A stretch of 64,000 nt of DNA from CAG-217 sp963605415 (GCA_963605415.1 CAVCUL010000007.1:45564-109563), one strand, 5' to 3'; counted from the stretch's first letter, positions 17,218 through 25,881 are shown. The notes: generated from the letters alone by a model not told the origin. Program-made: numbers and translations.

Positions 17218-17564
17218 AGGACTTGATTTGTATTATGTGCCCCAAGGGCTGTCATTTAAAGGTAGATGAGGAACACGGCTATACGGTCACCGGCAACCGC
17301 TGTCCCCGTGGTGCGGAGTACGGTCACAATGAGCTGAAGAACCCCACCCGGGTGATCACCTCTACCGTGCGGCTGCGCAGCAAGAGCGCCTGTCGCCTGC
17401 CGGTCAAGACGGACGGTGAGATCCCCAAGTACATGATGGCGGAGGCTATGCGGCTGCTGGATAAGGTGGAGGTCACGGCGCCGGTGCATGTGGGCGATGT
17501 GGTGGTAGACAATATTTTCCGCACCGGTGTGCACTTTGTGGCTACCAAAACGGTAGAAGAATAA
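17214..17564 (+). CDS. DUF1667 cysteine-rich protein, third subunit of the flavoprotein operon
   Basis: This 116-residue protein has an N-terminal cysteine pair motif (CIMCPKGC, near residues 5-12) and a further CPRG motif near residue 27, a pattern suited to an iron-sulfur cluster. It matches the short DUF1667 proteins found after GlpA-like and NAD(P)/FAD oxidoreductases in Firmicutes. The overlap with the preceding gene (ATGA) indicates coupled translation. An electron-transfer role is inferred; the family has no established biochemical function that I know of. Confidence 0.85.
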   Translation: MKDLICIMCPKGCHLKVDEEHGYTVTGNRCPRGAEYGHNELKNPTRVITSTVRLRSKSACRLPVKTDGEIPKYMMAEAMRLLDKVEVTAPVHVGDVVVDNIFRTGVHFVATKTVEE

Positions 17565-17577
17565 AAATGGTATTTCG

Positions 17578-17609
17578 GCCCGCTTGCTTCGTTAAGCGGG
17601 CTGTTTTAA
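17578..17609 (+). terminator. Terminator of the glycerol-3-phosphate oxidation operon
   Basis: GCCCGCTT (17578-17585) pairs with AAGCGGGC (17594-17601), followed by TGTTTTAAT. Confidence 0.85.
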
Positions 17610-17647
17610 TAGACAGGCACTGCCGGGTGTCGCATAAATCCCCGGAG

Positions 17648-17676
17648 TTGAAAAAACACGGCATTTTTGTTAAAAT
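17648..17676 (+). promoter_or_regulatory. Promoter of the hydrolase-TetR unit
   Basis: -35 TTGAAA (17648-17653), 17-base spacer, -10 TAAAAT (17671-17676), 24 bases before the start codon. Confidence 0.82.
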
Positions 17677-17699
17677 AAGGGGCACAAGGGGGAATTTTG

Positions 17700-18659
17700 A
17701 TGAAACGGAAAGCCGTGGTATTGGGTGCAGCAGCAGTGGGTTTGCTGGCTGCAGAGACTGTTAATTTGTACAAGCAGGTAATGGGCCGGGGGGATCGCCC
17801 CAAGCGGCCTATGACTCGCCTGATGGAGAGGAAGGACAAGGACGACTACGCCATGGCGGACGCCTGGCGCCAAAAGTACACCGATTGGGTCAATACCCAG
17901 CCGGTGGAAACCTGCACCATTACCTCCGACCGGGGCGATCTGCTGCGGGGGTACTATCTGCCGCCTAAAGGCGACTCCAAGGTGATCGTGTTTGGCTCCC
18001 ACGGGTTCCATGCGGACCATACGGTGGACCCGCACACTTTTATTAAGCATTATCACGATTTGGGTTACGGCTTTTTTTGCTGCGACCATGTGGGTGCCGG
18101 GGCATCCGGTGGTGAATATGTGGGCTTTGACTATTATGAGAGTCAGGATATGCTCCGCTGGATTGAGTATCTGACCGCTCGCTTTGGGCAGGATATTACC
18201 GTGATTTTGCACGGGGTGTCTATGGGCGCCGCCACCGTGTTGCAGCTGGCAGGCAGCCGCTGCCCGGACTGCGTCAAGCTGATCGTCTCCGACTGCGCCT
18301 ACACCAGCGCCAAGGACGAGTTCTCCTATGTGGCGCGGAATGCCGGGTTGCGCCACCCCCAGCCGGTGCTGTGGCTGTTTAATGAGATGAACAAGCGCCT
18401 GGCAGGATTTGATCTGGAAAAGACCGATGTGCGCCAAAGCGTGCGAGAGGCCAAGGTGCCTATTCTCTTTATCCACGGGGCGCTGGACGATTTTGTGCCC
18501 ACGGAGATGGTGTACGAGCTTTATAACCTGTGCCCGGCGGGTAAGAAAGAACTAAAGATTTTTGACAACGCCAAGCATGCCCAAAGCTGCCTGCTCAATG
18601 AGGCGGAATATCATCGCACAGTGGATGACTTTATCCGCCGCCGACTGACCACAACATAA
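17700..18659 (+). CDS. Alpha/beta hydrolase with N-terminal membrane anchor
   Basis: This 319-residue alpha/beta hydrolase has a short hydrophobic N-terminus (residues 5-20), then the fold: oxyanion loop GSHGFHADHT (99-108), nucleophile Ser174 in HGVSMGAA, acid Asp in IHGALDDFVP, and His in DNAKHAQS. This is the layout of the YqkD/FrsA-like serine hydrolases of Firmicutes, whose substrates are mostly unknown. The start is ATG 17700 after an AAGGGGGAA ribosome binding site; a TTG directly before it is possible. A TetR-family gene follows after 23 bases and is probably co-transcribed. Confidence 0.87.
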   Translation: MKRKAVVLGAAAVGLLAAETVNLYKQVMGRGDRPKRPMTRLMERKDKDDYAMADAWRQKYTDWVNTQPVETCTITSDRGDLLRGYYLPPKGDSKVIVFGSHGFHADHTVDPHTFIKHYHDLGYGFFCCDHVGAGASGGEYVGFDYYESQDMLRWIEYLTARFGQDITVILHGVSMGAATVLQLAGSRCPDCVKLIVSDCAYTSAKDEFSYVARNAGLRHPQPVLWLFNEMNKRLAGFDLEKTDVRQSVREAKVPILFIHGALDDFVPTEMVYELYNLCPAGKKELKIFDNAKHAQSCLLNEAEYHRTVDDFIRRRLTTT

Positions 18660-18682
18660 TTTGAAATTCGGGAGGGGAACCT

Positions 18683-19252
18683 GTGTCTGTAAAGAAAATT
18701 ACCGTTTCTGCGTTGGAGACGGCATTGAAGGACTTAATGCGCCAAACGCCCTTTGAGAAGATCACTGTGTCGGATATTACGGATCGGTGCCAGCTCAACC
18801 GCCAGACCTTTTATTATCATTTTGCGGATAAATACGCCCTGCTGGGTCAGATTTACAAGCAGGAGATTTTCGATCCCTTTACCAATGATCTGACCTTTGA
18901 AAATTGGAACGATCACCTACTGCAAATGTTTGAGACCATGGCCGCAGACGCCGCTTTTTACAAAAATGCGGTGCTCCATGCGGATGAGGAATTCCGCCGG
19001 TTTTTGTTTCAGAGTGCAGCGGCGTTATTCCGGGATGCGGTGGCCAAGCTGAATTTGCGTTCCGGGTTGCAAATCAGCGAAGAGGAGCAGCACTTTATTG
19101 CAGATTTTTTTGCCTACGGGATCACCGGTACAGTGCTGGATTGGGTGCGTGGCGGTATGCGCCAAACGCCCAGTCAACTGGCGGCCAAGCTGCAGCAGTT
19201 GGCTACGGATTGCCAAAAGGTGGCAGCGGAGCGCGCCAACGGCGTGTTATAA
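18683..19252 (+). CDS. TetR-family regulator (YhgD/DhaS-like)
   Basis: This 189-residue regulator has a TetR helix-turn-helix (PFEKITVSDITDRCQLNRQTFYYHFADK split over residues 23-50). Its C-terminal domain resembles the TetR_C_8 type seen in DhaS and YhgD. The start is GTG 18683 with a GGAGGGG ribosome binding site. It converges on the YhgE/Pip gene 120 bases away. In Bacillus the homologous pair yhgD-yhgE is also adjacent, so control of the YhgE-like gene is plausible. Confidence 0.87.
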   Translation: MSVKKITVSALETALKDLMRQTPFEKITVSDITDRCQLNRQTFYYHFADKYALLGQIYKQEIFDPFTNDLTFENWNDHLLQMFETMAADAAFYKNAVLHADEEFRRFLFQSAAALFRDAVAKLNLRSGLQISEEEQHFIADFFAYGITGTVLDWVRGGMRQTPSQLAAKLQQLATDCQKVAAERANGVL

Positions 19253-19270
19253 ACAGAATATGGATTAAAG

Positions 19271-19313
19271 AACCCTGACGGGCGCGCAATGGCATACCGT
19301 CAGGGTTCTTTTT
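19271..19313 (+). terminator. Terminator of the TetR gene
   Basis: AACCCTGACGG (19271-19281) pairs with CCGTCAGGGTT (19297-19307), followed by CTTTTT. Confidence 0.9.
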
Positions 19314-19319
19314 ATAGAT

Positions 19320-19355
19320 TAAAAAGAGGCGCCTGCAATTTCTTGCAGGCGCCTC
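19320..19355 (-). terminator. Terminator of the YhgE/Pip gene
   Basis: A 13-bp perfect stem GAGGCGCCTGCAA (19326-19338) with 19343-19355 has a TTTC loop. On the minus strand it is followed by TTTTT. Confidence 0.9.
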
Positions 19356-19371
19356 GAAAGGGGTTGTGGTT

Positions 19372-21942
19372 TTATTTGTTCAGTACCGCTTCCGGGCCGT
19401 TTGCCACGATCTCTTTGATCTTATGGCGGTCACGGTAAGCGCTCAGCAGGGTGGTTGCCAGGGTGAATACCACCATGATGGCTACCAGGATCAACGCATC
19501 CTTGGTAACACCGCTGTCCCAGGTTCCGGCCAGTGCTTCCTTAAACAGGCGCACAGAGTAGGTCATGGGCATAAACGGATACAGCTTTTGGAACACGGTG
19601 GGGCAGGTCTCGATGGGGAAGGTGCCTGCGCAGGAGGTCAGCTGCAGAATCAGCAGCAGCAGCGCAACAAACTTGCCCGCGTCGCCCAGATGCACCAGGC
19701 TGAACTGAATGATCGAGATAAAGGTTAGCGATACCAGACAGCAGGACAAATACAGCATACCCAGGTGGGCTACTTCAATGCCCAGTGCGTGGCGGATAAC
19801 GAATGCCAGCAGTACGGCCTGGAGCAGACCCAGCAGCATGAATACGAATGCACGCAGCACCACATGGTCGCTGTCCTTAGACAGGATACGAATCTTCTTT
19901 TGATAATCCAGATAGATACCGAAGAAGATCATCAAGCCGCCGACCCATAAAGACAGGCTCATAAAGTAGGGGGCAAATGCGGAGCCGTAGTTGGCTACCT
20001 GCTGTACATGCTCGGTTTCGGTGGATACCGGTTCCTCGCTGTAGTCAGACAGTCCGTCCAGCGCCTTCAATTGGTCGTTGGTGGAGGTCAGATTTTCCTC
20101 TACACCGTCCTTGGCGGTATCTGTACCGGCCTTCAGTGCGGCAGCACCGCTGTTCAGCTTGGCAGCGCCGCTCTCCAGTTGGGAGGCACCGCTGTTCAAC
20201 TGGTTGATGCCGCTTTGCAGCTGAGACGCACCGTTTTGAATGGTGGTGGTCTTGGTGTTGATCTGGTCAGCGCCGTCTGCCAACTGGGAGGTTGCGGCCT
20301 TGAGTGCCTTTACGCCTGCCAGCAGGTCGCCTGCGCCGGTATCCAGCTTGGTTACACCGTTGGCCAAGGTTGTGGAGGAGGTAAGCAGAGTGCCGGTACC
20401 CTCGGCCAGCTGACCTGCGCCGGTGGCTACGGCTGCGGCGCCTGCATTCAGTGCGTCGTTGTTGCTTTCCAGTGTTTCCAGACCCTTTTGCAGCTGGGCG
20501 GTACCTTCATTCAGCTTGACAGCACCGGCATCTAATTTTCCTACGCCGGCCTGTACCATGCCAATGCCGGCCTGCAGTTTGGCCATGCTCTTGGCAGAGT
20601 CTGTCTCCAGCAATTGCACGCCCTGTTTTAAGTTGCTCAAGCCGGCGTCAATCTGACTCTTGCCCTGCTTCAATTGGGTGAGCTGGGCTTTGCTGGCCTC
20701 TGTGTTGCATTGCTGCAGATATTTGCCAACCTGCTGCTTGACAGTGTCGTTGCTGATATAGGGATAGGCATTGCTCAGCAGCGTAACGCTGGTTTCAAAA
20801 TTGGTAATCAGTGTATCTACACCGGTGGTGTAGGCGTCCAGCTTGGTGGTCAGCAAATCTACGCCGTCCTCCAGCTTTTTCTCTCCGGCAGCCAGGTCCG
20901 TGGCACCGGCTGCGGTCTGGGTTTTCAGATCCGTCAGTCCGCTTTCCAGTTCGCTAATACCGGCCTGCAGCTGGGCGACTCCGTCTGTTACATCGCTGCT
21001 GCCGTCTGCTGCGCTGGCCACGCCGGCTGTATAGGTTTCCAGGCTGGTGCTCAGGGTGGAGGACCCGTCTGCCAGGGCAGTGGCACCGTCGTCTAACTGT
21101 TTGACGCCGCTTTTCAGGGCAGGTACATTATCGTTTAGCTGCTTGGTGCCGGCCTTTAATGTAGCAGCACCGCTTTGCAGGGTGCTGACGCCGGTATCCA
21201 CCTGGCTTGCACCGTCTGCCAGTTTGGCCGTACCGGCTTTGAATACGGTAAGCCCGCTGACCAGGTCATGGCTGCCCTTTGCCAGCTTTTCTGTGCCAAC
21301 CGTCAGGCTAATGGTACCGGTGGACAGCTGCTGTGTGCCGTCCTTTAAGGAGCCGGCGCCGTCAGACAGCTGTTTTAAGCCGTCCTTCAGAATTTCCAGT
21401 GCATCCGGCACCTCATACAGCTTGTCGCTGAGCGTGGCGGTGATTTCTTTGTTCACTGCACCGTTGACCGTCTCCTTGATGGTGGGCATCATGCCGCTCT
21501 CTAAAATCTGAGAGGCTAAGTAATTGCGCTTTTGGTTGGCAATGTACTTAATCTGTGCATGTTGCTTTTTGGTATCCTTGGAGGCCGTAGAGATGGAACT
21601 GGTCAGATCTGCCGGGATCAGAATCTCGGCATAATACTTATCGTTCATCAGTCCGTCCTCTGCGTCTGACGCACTGACAAAGTGGAAGTCCAGAGAACCG
21701 TCTTCCTCTAAGTTGTCACAAATTTCTTTACCTACATTGCGGTCCTTGCCGTTGATTTTGGCGCCCTTATCCAGGTTCACTACCGCCACAGATACATCTT
21801 GCAAACGAGAATACGGATCCCAGAATGCGCTCAGGTAGAAGTAACTGTACATCAGCGGAATGATCAGCACGCCGATAATTACTGCAGCCTTGATGATGGT
21901 CTTGGCCATCGGCTTTTTTTGCTTTTTCTGCTTCGTAGCCAC
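19372..21942 (-). CDS. YhgE/Pip-domain membrane protein
   Basis: This 856-residue protein has one N-terminal membrane segment (about 16-38), then the YhgE/Pip extracellular start (AFWDPYSRLQDVSVAVVNLDKGA). About 450 residues of repetitive helical sequence follow, with L-x-x-G-x-x-x-L spacing (LADGA, LQSGA, LKAGT, LNSGA). The C-terminus has five to six ABC-2-like membrane helices. Relatives include phage-infection protein Pip and the type VII secretion protein EsaA. They are exporter-like or surface proteins of uncertain mechanism. GTG 21942 is chosen as start because AAAGGAG lies eight bases upstream; the longer frame would begin upstream of the predicted promoter. A TetR gene converges on it. 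Confidence 0.88.
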   Translation of the reverse strand: MATKQKKQKKPMAKTIIKAAVIIGVLIIPLMYSYFYLSAFWDPYSRLQDVSVAVVNLDKGAKINGKDRNVGKEICDNLEEDGSLDFHFVSASDAEDGLMNDKYYAEILIPADLTSSISTASKDTKKQHAQIKYIANQKRNYLASQILESGMMPTIKETVNGAVNKEITATLSDKLYEVPDALEILKDGLKQLSDGAGSLKDGTQQLSTGTISLTVGTEKLAKGSHDLVSGLTVFKAGTAKLADGASQVDTGVSTLQSGAATLKAGTKQLNDNVPALKSGVKQLDDGATALADGSSTLSTSLETYTAGVASAADGSSDVTDGVAQLQAGISELESGLTDLKTQTAAGATDLAAGEKKLEDGVDLLTTKLDAYTTGVDTLITNFETSVTLLSNAYPYISNDTVKQQVGKYLQQCNTEASKAQLTQLKQGKSQIDAGLSNLKQGVQLLETDSAKSMAKLQAGIGMVQAGVGKLDAGAVKLNEGTAQLQKGLETLESNNDALNAGAAAVATGAGQLAEGTGTLLTSSTTLANGVTKLDTGAGDLLAGVKALKAATSQLADGADQINTKTTTIQNGASQLQSGINQLNSGASQLESGAAKLNSGAAALKAGTDTAKDGVEENLTSTNDQLKALDGLSDYSEEPVSTETEHVQQVANYGSAFAPYFMSLSLWVGGLMIFFGIYLDYQKKIRILSKDSDHVVLRAFVFMLLGLLQAVLLAFVIRHALGIEVAHLGMLYLSCCLVSLTFISIIQFSLVHLGDAGKFVALLLLILQLTSCAGTFPIETCPTVFQKLYPFMPMTYSVRLFKEALAGTWDSGVTKDALILVAIMVVFTLATTLLSAYRDRHKIKEIVANGPEAVLNK

Positions 21943-21975
21943 AACAAAAACTCCTTTTCTAAAAATTCTACACAT

Positions 21976-22011
21976 AGTATATGACCGTGATAACGATTTG
22001 TAATTAGTTAC
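21976..22011 (-). promoter_or_regulatory. Promoter and possible TetR operator of the YhgE/Pip gene
   Basis: Leftward -35 TTACAA (22003-21998), 16-base spacer, -10 TATACT (21981-21976). The -35 is overlapped by a short dyad GTAA-TTAG-TTAC (22000-22011), where a repressor such as the convergent TetR protein could bind. The dyad is short, so the operator call is tentative. Confidence 0.5.
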
Positions 22012-22074
22012 TTGTGGCAAAATGCCTAAAAACGCGACAGAAGATAAAAAATGTCAAAAAACGCTAAAAATGTA

Positions 22075-22105
22075 AAAGCGGACAGTTGCAAGAACTATCC
22101 GCTTT
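22075..22105 (-). terminator. Terminator of the phoP-phoR unit
   Basis: The arms AAAGCGGACAGTT and AACTATCCGCTTT pair with one wobble around GCAAG and are followed leftwards by TTTTACATTTTT. Confidence 0.7.
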
Positions 22106-22122
22106 CTGTATATATTGTCGAT

Positions 22123-23139
22123 TTATTCCGGGAAATGAATGGTAATGGTGGTGCCTTGGCCCTCCCGGCTGTCCAACTCCACAGGTGCGTCGTGTACCTG
22201 GGCAATGTGCTTGACAATGGCCAGCCCCAGCCCGGTACCGCCGGTTTCTTTGCTGCGGCTTTTGTCCACGCGGAAGAAGCGTTCAAAAATCCGTTCCCGG
22301 TACTTCTCCGGTATACCAATGCCGGTATCTGACACCTGCAGAGTGGTGCCTCCGTTCTCCGGTCGCAGGGTTACGGTGACGCTGCCCTGGGGCTTATTGT
22401 ACCGAATGGCGTTGTCGCACAGGTTATAGAGCAACTCCTCCAGCAGGCTTTTGTTGCCCTTTATATAAACGGGGGCTTCCGGAACGGTCAGCTGCAACCG
22501 AACAGTGCGGCTTTGGGCATTGATTTGCAGAGATTGGACGCAGTCTGCCGCCAGCTCCGTTAAATTGACTTCTTCAAAGAGAATTTCGCCGTCGCTCTCT
22601 TCCAGCTGGGACAGTTGAATAATATCCTCGGCCAGATTAACCAGCCGCAGTGCCTGCTTGCGAATGGTGTGGGCAAAGGGCTGTATGTCCTCCGGTCTGG
22701 CCATACCGTTCTCAATCAGCTCGGCATAACCGGCAATGGAGGTCAGCGGGGTTTTCAACTCGTGGGACACATTGGCGGTAAATTGCTTTTTTTGCTTTTC
22801 CAGCTGGCGCTTTTTTTCATTGCCGGCCTGAATTTTTTCTACAAAGGGGCGCAGTTCCTTATCGGTTTGCATTTGGTCAATACGGTCAATGTGTTCGCCC
22901 AACTGCTCCAGGGGCTGAATAATGGCGCCGGTAATGGCATAACTGACCGGAACAGAGGCGCCCAACACCGCTGCCAGAATGCCCAGCACATAGGGCAGTT
23001 CTTTGCGGATAATGACCCCGGTAAAGTTGCCGGTTTTGTTGTTGGCTACGGTTAGAGCCAAGGTAATGAGCACCACGGTGGCGATCACCGCCAGAGCGGT
23101 AAAACAAAACACACGGAAAAAGACTTTTTTACGCATCAT
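22123..23139 (-). CDS. phoR: Sensor histidine kinase, PhoR-like
   Basis: The 338-residue kinase has two membrane segments (about 10-32 and 50-72) with a very short extracytoplasmic loop and no PAS domain. A dimerisation domain carries the phospho-accepting His126 in VSHELKTPL. The ATPase domain shows N (LCDNAIRYN), G1 (DTGIGIP) and G2 (GGTGLGLAIV). Its start overlaps the response-regulator stop (ATGA). The position after a Na/Pi cotransporter supports a phosphate-starvation role. The minimal sensor loop suggests it reads the transporter or a membrane partner, rather than binding phosphate itself. Confidence 0.88.
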   Translation of the reverse strand: MMRKKVFFRVFCFTALAVIATVVLITLALTVANNKTGNFTGVIIRKELPYVLGILAAVLGASVPVSYAITGAIIQPLEQLGEHIDRIDQMQTDKELRPFVEKIQAGNEKKRQLEKQKKQFTANVSHELKTPLTSIAGYAELIENGMARPEDIQPFAHTIRKQALRLVNLAEDIIQLSQLEESDGEILFEEVNLTELAADCVQSLQINAQSRTVRLQLTVPEAPVYIKGNKSLLEELLYNLCDNAIRYNKPQGSVTVTLRPENGGTTLQVSDTGIGIPEKYRERIFERFFRVDKSRSKETGGTGLGLAIVKHIAQVHDAPVELDSREGQGTTITIHFPE

Positions 23140-23813
23140 CAGTCACCGATTTTGTAGCCCACATTGCGAATGGTTTTAATGGCGTCGCCGGCACTGCCCA
23201 GTTTTTTGCGCAGAGATTGGATATGTACATCCACTGTGCGGTTGCCGTGTTCAAAGTCATAGCCCCAGATTTTTTCCATCAGGGAGTCACGGGTGAGCAC
23301 AATGCCCTGGTTTTTCACCAGGTACTTGAGAATTTCGTATTCCTTATAGGTCAGCTCTACCTCGCTGCCGTTTACCTGCACAGTGTGGCGGCTCTCGTCA
23401 ATGCGAATGGCGCCATAGGTTAGGTCCTCTTTCTTCACCCGGTCGATCCGGCGCAGCAGTGCGTTGACACGGGAGATCAGCTCCATGACTCCAAAGGGCT
23501 TGGTGATATAATCGTCGGCGCCGGAATCCAGCCCCTTGACGGCATCAATCTCGCCGGTTTTGGCGGTAACCAGAATTACCGGCAGCTTGCTGTAGGCGGG
23601 GGTGGAGCGAAGAGTCTCCAGCACCTTTAACCCATCTGTGCCCGGAAGCATAATGTCCAGCAGGATCAGCTCCGGCAGGTGACTTTCCATTTGAGCAAAG
23701 AAATCTCGGCTGTTTTCAAACCCCATGGTTTCAAATCCGGCGTTTTTCAGCGCATAGCTTTCCAACTCCCGAATGCTGGCGTCATCCTCTACAATATAGA
23801 TTTTGCGACTCAT
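23139..23813 (-). CDS. phoP: OmpR-family response regulator, PhoP/PhoB-like
   Basis: This 224-residue protein has a receiver domain (acidic pocket EDD at 9-11, phospho-acceptor Asp53 in LLDIMLPG, TAK and KPF motifs). A winged-helix DNA-binding domain follows (TVDVHIQSLRKKLG and RNVGYKI near the end). It is followed by its kinase with a one-codon overlap and preceded by the Na/Pi cotransporter. Repeats matching PhoP-box spacing lie upstream of this unit, so it probably regulates its own operon. Confidence 0.9.
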   Translation of the reverse strand: MSRKIYIVEDDASIRELESYALKNAGFETMGFENSRDFFAQMESHLPELILLDIMLPGTDGLKVLETLRSTPAYSKLPVILVTAKTGEIDAVKGLDSGADDYITKPFGVMELISRVNALLRRIDRVKKEDLTYGAIRIDESRHTVQVNGSEVELTYKEYEILKYLVKNQGIVLTRDSLMEKIWGYDFEHGNRTVDVHIQSLRKKLGSAGDAIKTIRNVGYKIGD

Positions 23814-23858
23814 ACCGTCACCTCCTGCTTCTTATTTTAGAATAGCAAAAAATCAGCC

Positions 23859-25625
23859 TCAGCGCAATGCATATTTGTGCAAATAATCCTCAAAGCGCTC
23901 CATAAACCGGGTGTTTTCCTGGCTTTTCACGCTCTTCAGATAGCGGTGGGTCTGATAGCTGCCTTGGCTCAGTTCTATAATGCATACGGCCAGATTGGAA
24001 CAGTGGTCCGCAATGCGCTCAAAGCTGTTGATAATGTCAAAGAACAGCATACCGTTTTCAATGGTGCATTCGCCGGCCTGCAACCGCTTGGTGTGGCGGG
24101 CGCGCAACTCCGCCTTTAAGTTATCAATCACCTGCTCCAGCGGCTCAATGGAGCGGGCAGCGTCCACGTCATTCTCAATAAAGGCGTTGGTGGCCTTGGT
24201 GATGATCTCCTGCACGGCGCTGCTCATCACCTCCAGCTCCTTGGAGGCCTCTTTAGAGAAGTGAATTTTGTCCTCGTGCATGGTGCGCTTGGTCTTTAGA
24301 ATGTTTACGGCATAGTCGCCGATTCGCTCAAAGTTGCCGATGGCATGGGACAGCTTGCTCACCTGCATACTGTCCTCCAAGGTCAGCTGCATACTGCTGA
24401 TTTTGACCAAATAGGTTTCCAGCTCATCCTCAAAGGCGTCCAGTGCTTTTTCGTTTTGGCGGATGGTTTCGCTGTCTTTCTTATTATATACCCGGATGAA
24501 GCCCAGGGACAGCAGCGTGTTTTTCTGCGCCAGGCGGGCCATATCGTTGGTGCGCTCCCGGCACTTTTCAATGGCAAAGGACGGGGACATTAAAAAGCGC
24601 TCTTCCACCAGTGCGTCGCTGTCTGCGGCGTCGGGTTGGGCGTCCTCGGTCTTGTCCCGCACAATCAGGCAGGACAGCTTTTCCAGCTGTTTGCCAAAGG
24701 GGAACAGCAGCACGGTGCAAAATACATTAAAGGTGGTGTGAATAACCGCAATATCTGCGCCGTTTACCGCCTTGTCCAAAAAAGTAAAGTGGAAGATAGC
24801 ATTGGCACCGTAAAACAGCACCATGCTGCAAACGACGCCGATAATATTAAAGGTCAGGTGAATGACAGCGGTGCGCTTGGCGTTCTTGTTGGTGCCGATA
24901 CTGGAGATCAGCGCCGTAATGCAAGTGCCGATATTCTGCCCCAGGATAATGGGGAATGCCGCGCCCACGGAAATGGCCCCGGTGGCGGACAGTGCCTGCA
25001 AAATACCTACGGAGGCGGAAGAACTCTGAATAATGGCGGTGAGGATCATACCCACCAGCACGCCCAGAATGGGGTTGGAGAACATGGTGAACACGCCGGT
25101 AAAGGACGGGTCGCTCTCCAGCGGCGCCACAGCCCCGCTCATAGCGTCCATGCCGAACATCAAAGTAGCAAAGCCCAAAAGAATGGAACCAATTTCCTTT
25201 TTCTTTTCGCTTTTGCAGAACATATAGAGTACAACGCCGATCATGGCCAGCACCGGGGAGAAGGTGCTGGGCTTCAGCATGGTTAAGAACACATTGCTGC
25301 TTTCAATCCCGGTGAGAGACAGCAGCCAGGAGGTGACACAGGTACCGATATTGGCGCCCATAATAATGCCCACTACCTGGTTGAGTGCCATTATGCCGGA
25401 GTTTACAAAACCCACGGCCATTACGGTTACGGCGCTGGAGGACTGGATGACGGCGGTAACGCCGGCGCCCAGCAGCACGCCCTTAATGCGGCTGTTGGTC
25501 ATTTTTTCCAGCACGGACTCAAATTTGCCGCCGCCCATTTTTTCCAGGCCGCCGCCCATTACATTCATACCAAAGAGGAAGAGGGCCAGGCCGCCGATCA
25601 GGCTTAAGAAGTTGAAAATTGTCAT
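23859..25625 (-). CDS. Na+/phosphate cotransporter with C-terminal PhoU-like domain
   Basis: This 588-residue protein has two NptA/PNaS repeats. The repeated QSSSA signatures (VIQSSSAVTVMAVGF and IIQSSSASVGIL) mark the substrate sites of PF02690 transporters. A PhoU-like helical domain occupies about residues 350-550. It imports phosphate with Na+. The preferred start is MTIFNF at 25625 with GGGG upstream; the in-frame ATG at 25685 has no ribosome binding site. The gene is 45 bases before phoP on the same strand and probably shares its transcript. Confidence 0.92.
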   Translation of the reverse strand: MTIFNFLSLIGGLALFLFGMNVMGGGLEKMGGGKFESVLEKMTNSRIKGVLLGAGVTAVIQSSSAVTVMAVGFVNSGIMALNQVVGIIMGANIGTCVTSWLLSLTGIESSNVFLTMLKPSTFSPVLAMIGVVLYMFCKSEKKKEIGSILLGFATLMFGMDAMSGAVAPLESDPSFTGVFTMFSNPILGVLVGMILTAIIQSSSASVGILQALSATGAISVGAAFPIILGQNIGTCITALISSIGTNKNAKRTAVIHLTFNIIGVVCSMVLFYGANAIFHFTFLDKAVNGADIAVIHTTFNVFCTVLLFPFGKQLEKLSCLIVRDKTEDAQPDAADSDALVEERFLMSPSFAIEKCRERTNDMARLAQKNTLLSLGFIRVYNKKDSETIRQNEKALDAFEDELETYLVKISSMQLTLEDSMQVSKLSHAIGNFERIGDYAVNILKTKRTMHEDKIHFSKEASKELEVMSSAVQEIITKATNAFIENDVDAARSIEPLEQVIDNLKAELRARHTKRLQAGECTIENGMLFFDIINSFERIADHCSNLAVCIIELSQGSYQTHRYLKSVKSQENTRFMERFEDYLHKYALR

Positions 25626-25695
25626 CGGATATACCCCGCTGTTTTCTGTTTTTGTTTTGTCTTTTATTTTGTTCCCACTTAGCATATAGGAAGTC

Positions 25696-25734
25696 TGTTA
25701 AGTTTGAATTTGGCCAATGTTAAATTTGGGTTAA
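25696..25734 (-). promoter_or_regulatory. Pho-box-like repeat array before the Na/Pi-phoP-phoR unit
   Basis: On the minus strand four hexamers are spaced exactly 11 bases apart: TTAACC (25734-25729), TTAACA (25723-25718), CAAATT (25712-25707, degenerate) and TTAACA (25701-25696). TT(A/T/C)ACA repeats with 11-base periodicity are the known PhoP box of Bacillus. A possible promoter (TTCAAA, 16 bases, TATGCT) overlaps the downstream end. Confidence 0.75.
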
Positions 25735-25739
25735 ATGTT

Positions 25740-25770
25740 CTGCGACAAAAGACCGGGCTTTTTGTCGCAA
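25740..25770. repeat. Inverted repeat between divergent units
   Basis: TGCGACAAAA (25741-25750) and TTTTGTCGCA (25760-25769) form a 10-bp dyad around a nine-base loop. It could be a regulator site or a short hairpin; no T-run follows on either strand. Confidence 0.5.
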
Positions 25771-25798
25771 AAAGCAGGAGCACTGGGGGAAACAGTGG

Positions 25799-25827
25799 TT
25801 GACGATGGGCAAAGAGTGTGGTATAGT
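25799..25827 (+). promoter_or_regulatory. Promoter of the YtrA-type ABC operon
   Basis: -35 TTGACG (25799-25804), 17-base spacer, -10 TATAGT (25822-25827). A second TATAGT and an imperfect TGTA/TACA dyad downstream (25834-25854) may be an operator for the GntR protein. Confidence 0.78.
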
Positions 25828-25881
25828 CATGAGTGTATTACTGCGTATAGTACAGAGAAAGAAGCAAAGGAGCGTGCACGG

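Noticed and set aside
20050..21400. Tandem-repeat-like DNA inside the YhgE/Pip gene
   Set aside because: It reflects the L-x-x-G protein repeat typical of the family; units are degenerate at DNA level.
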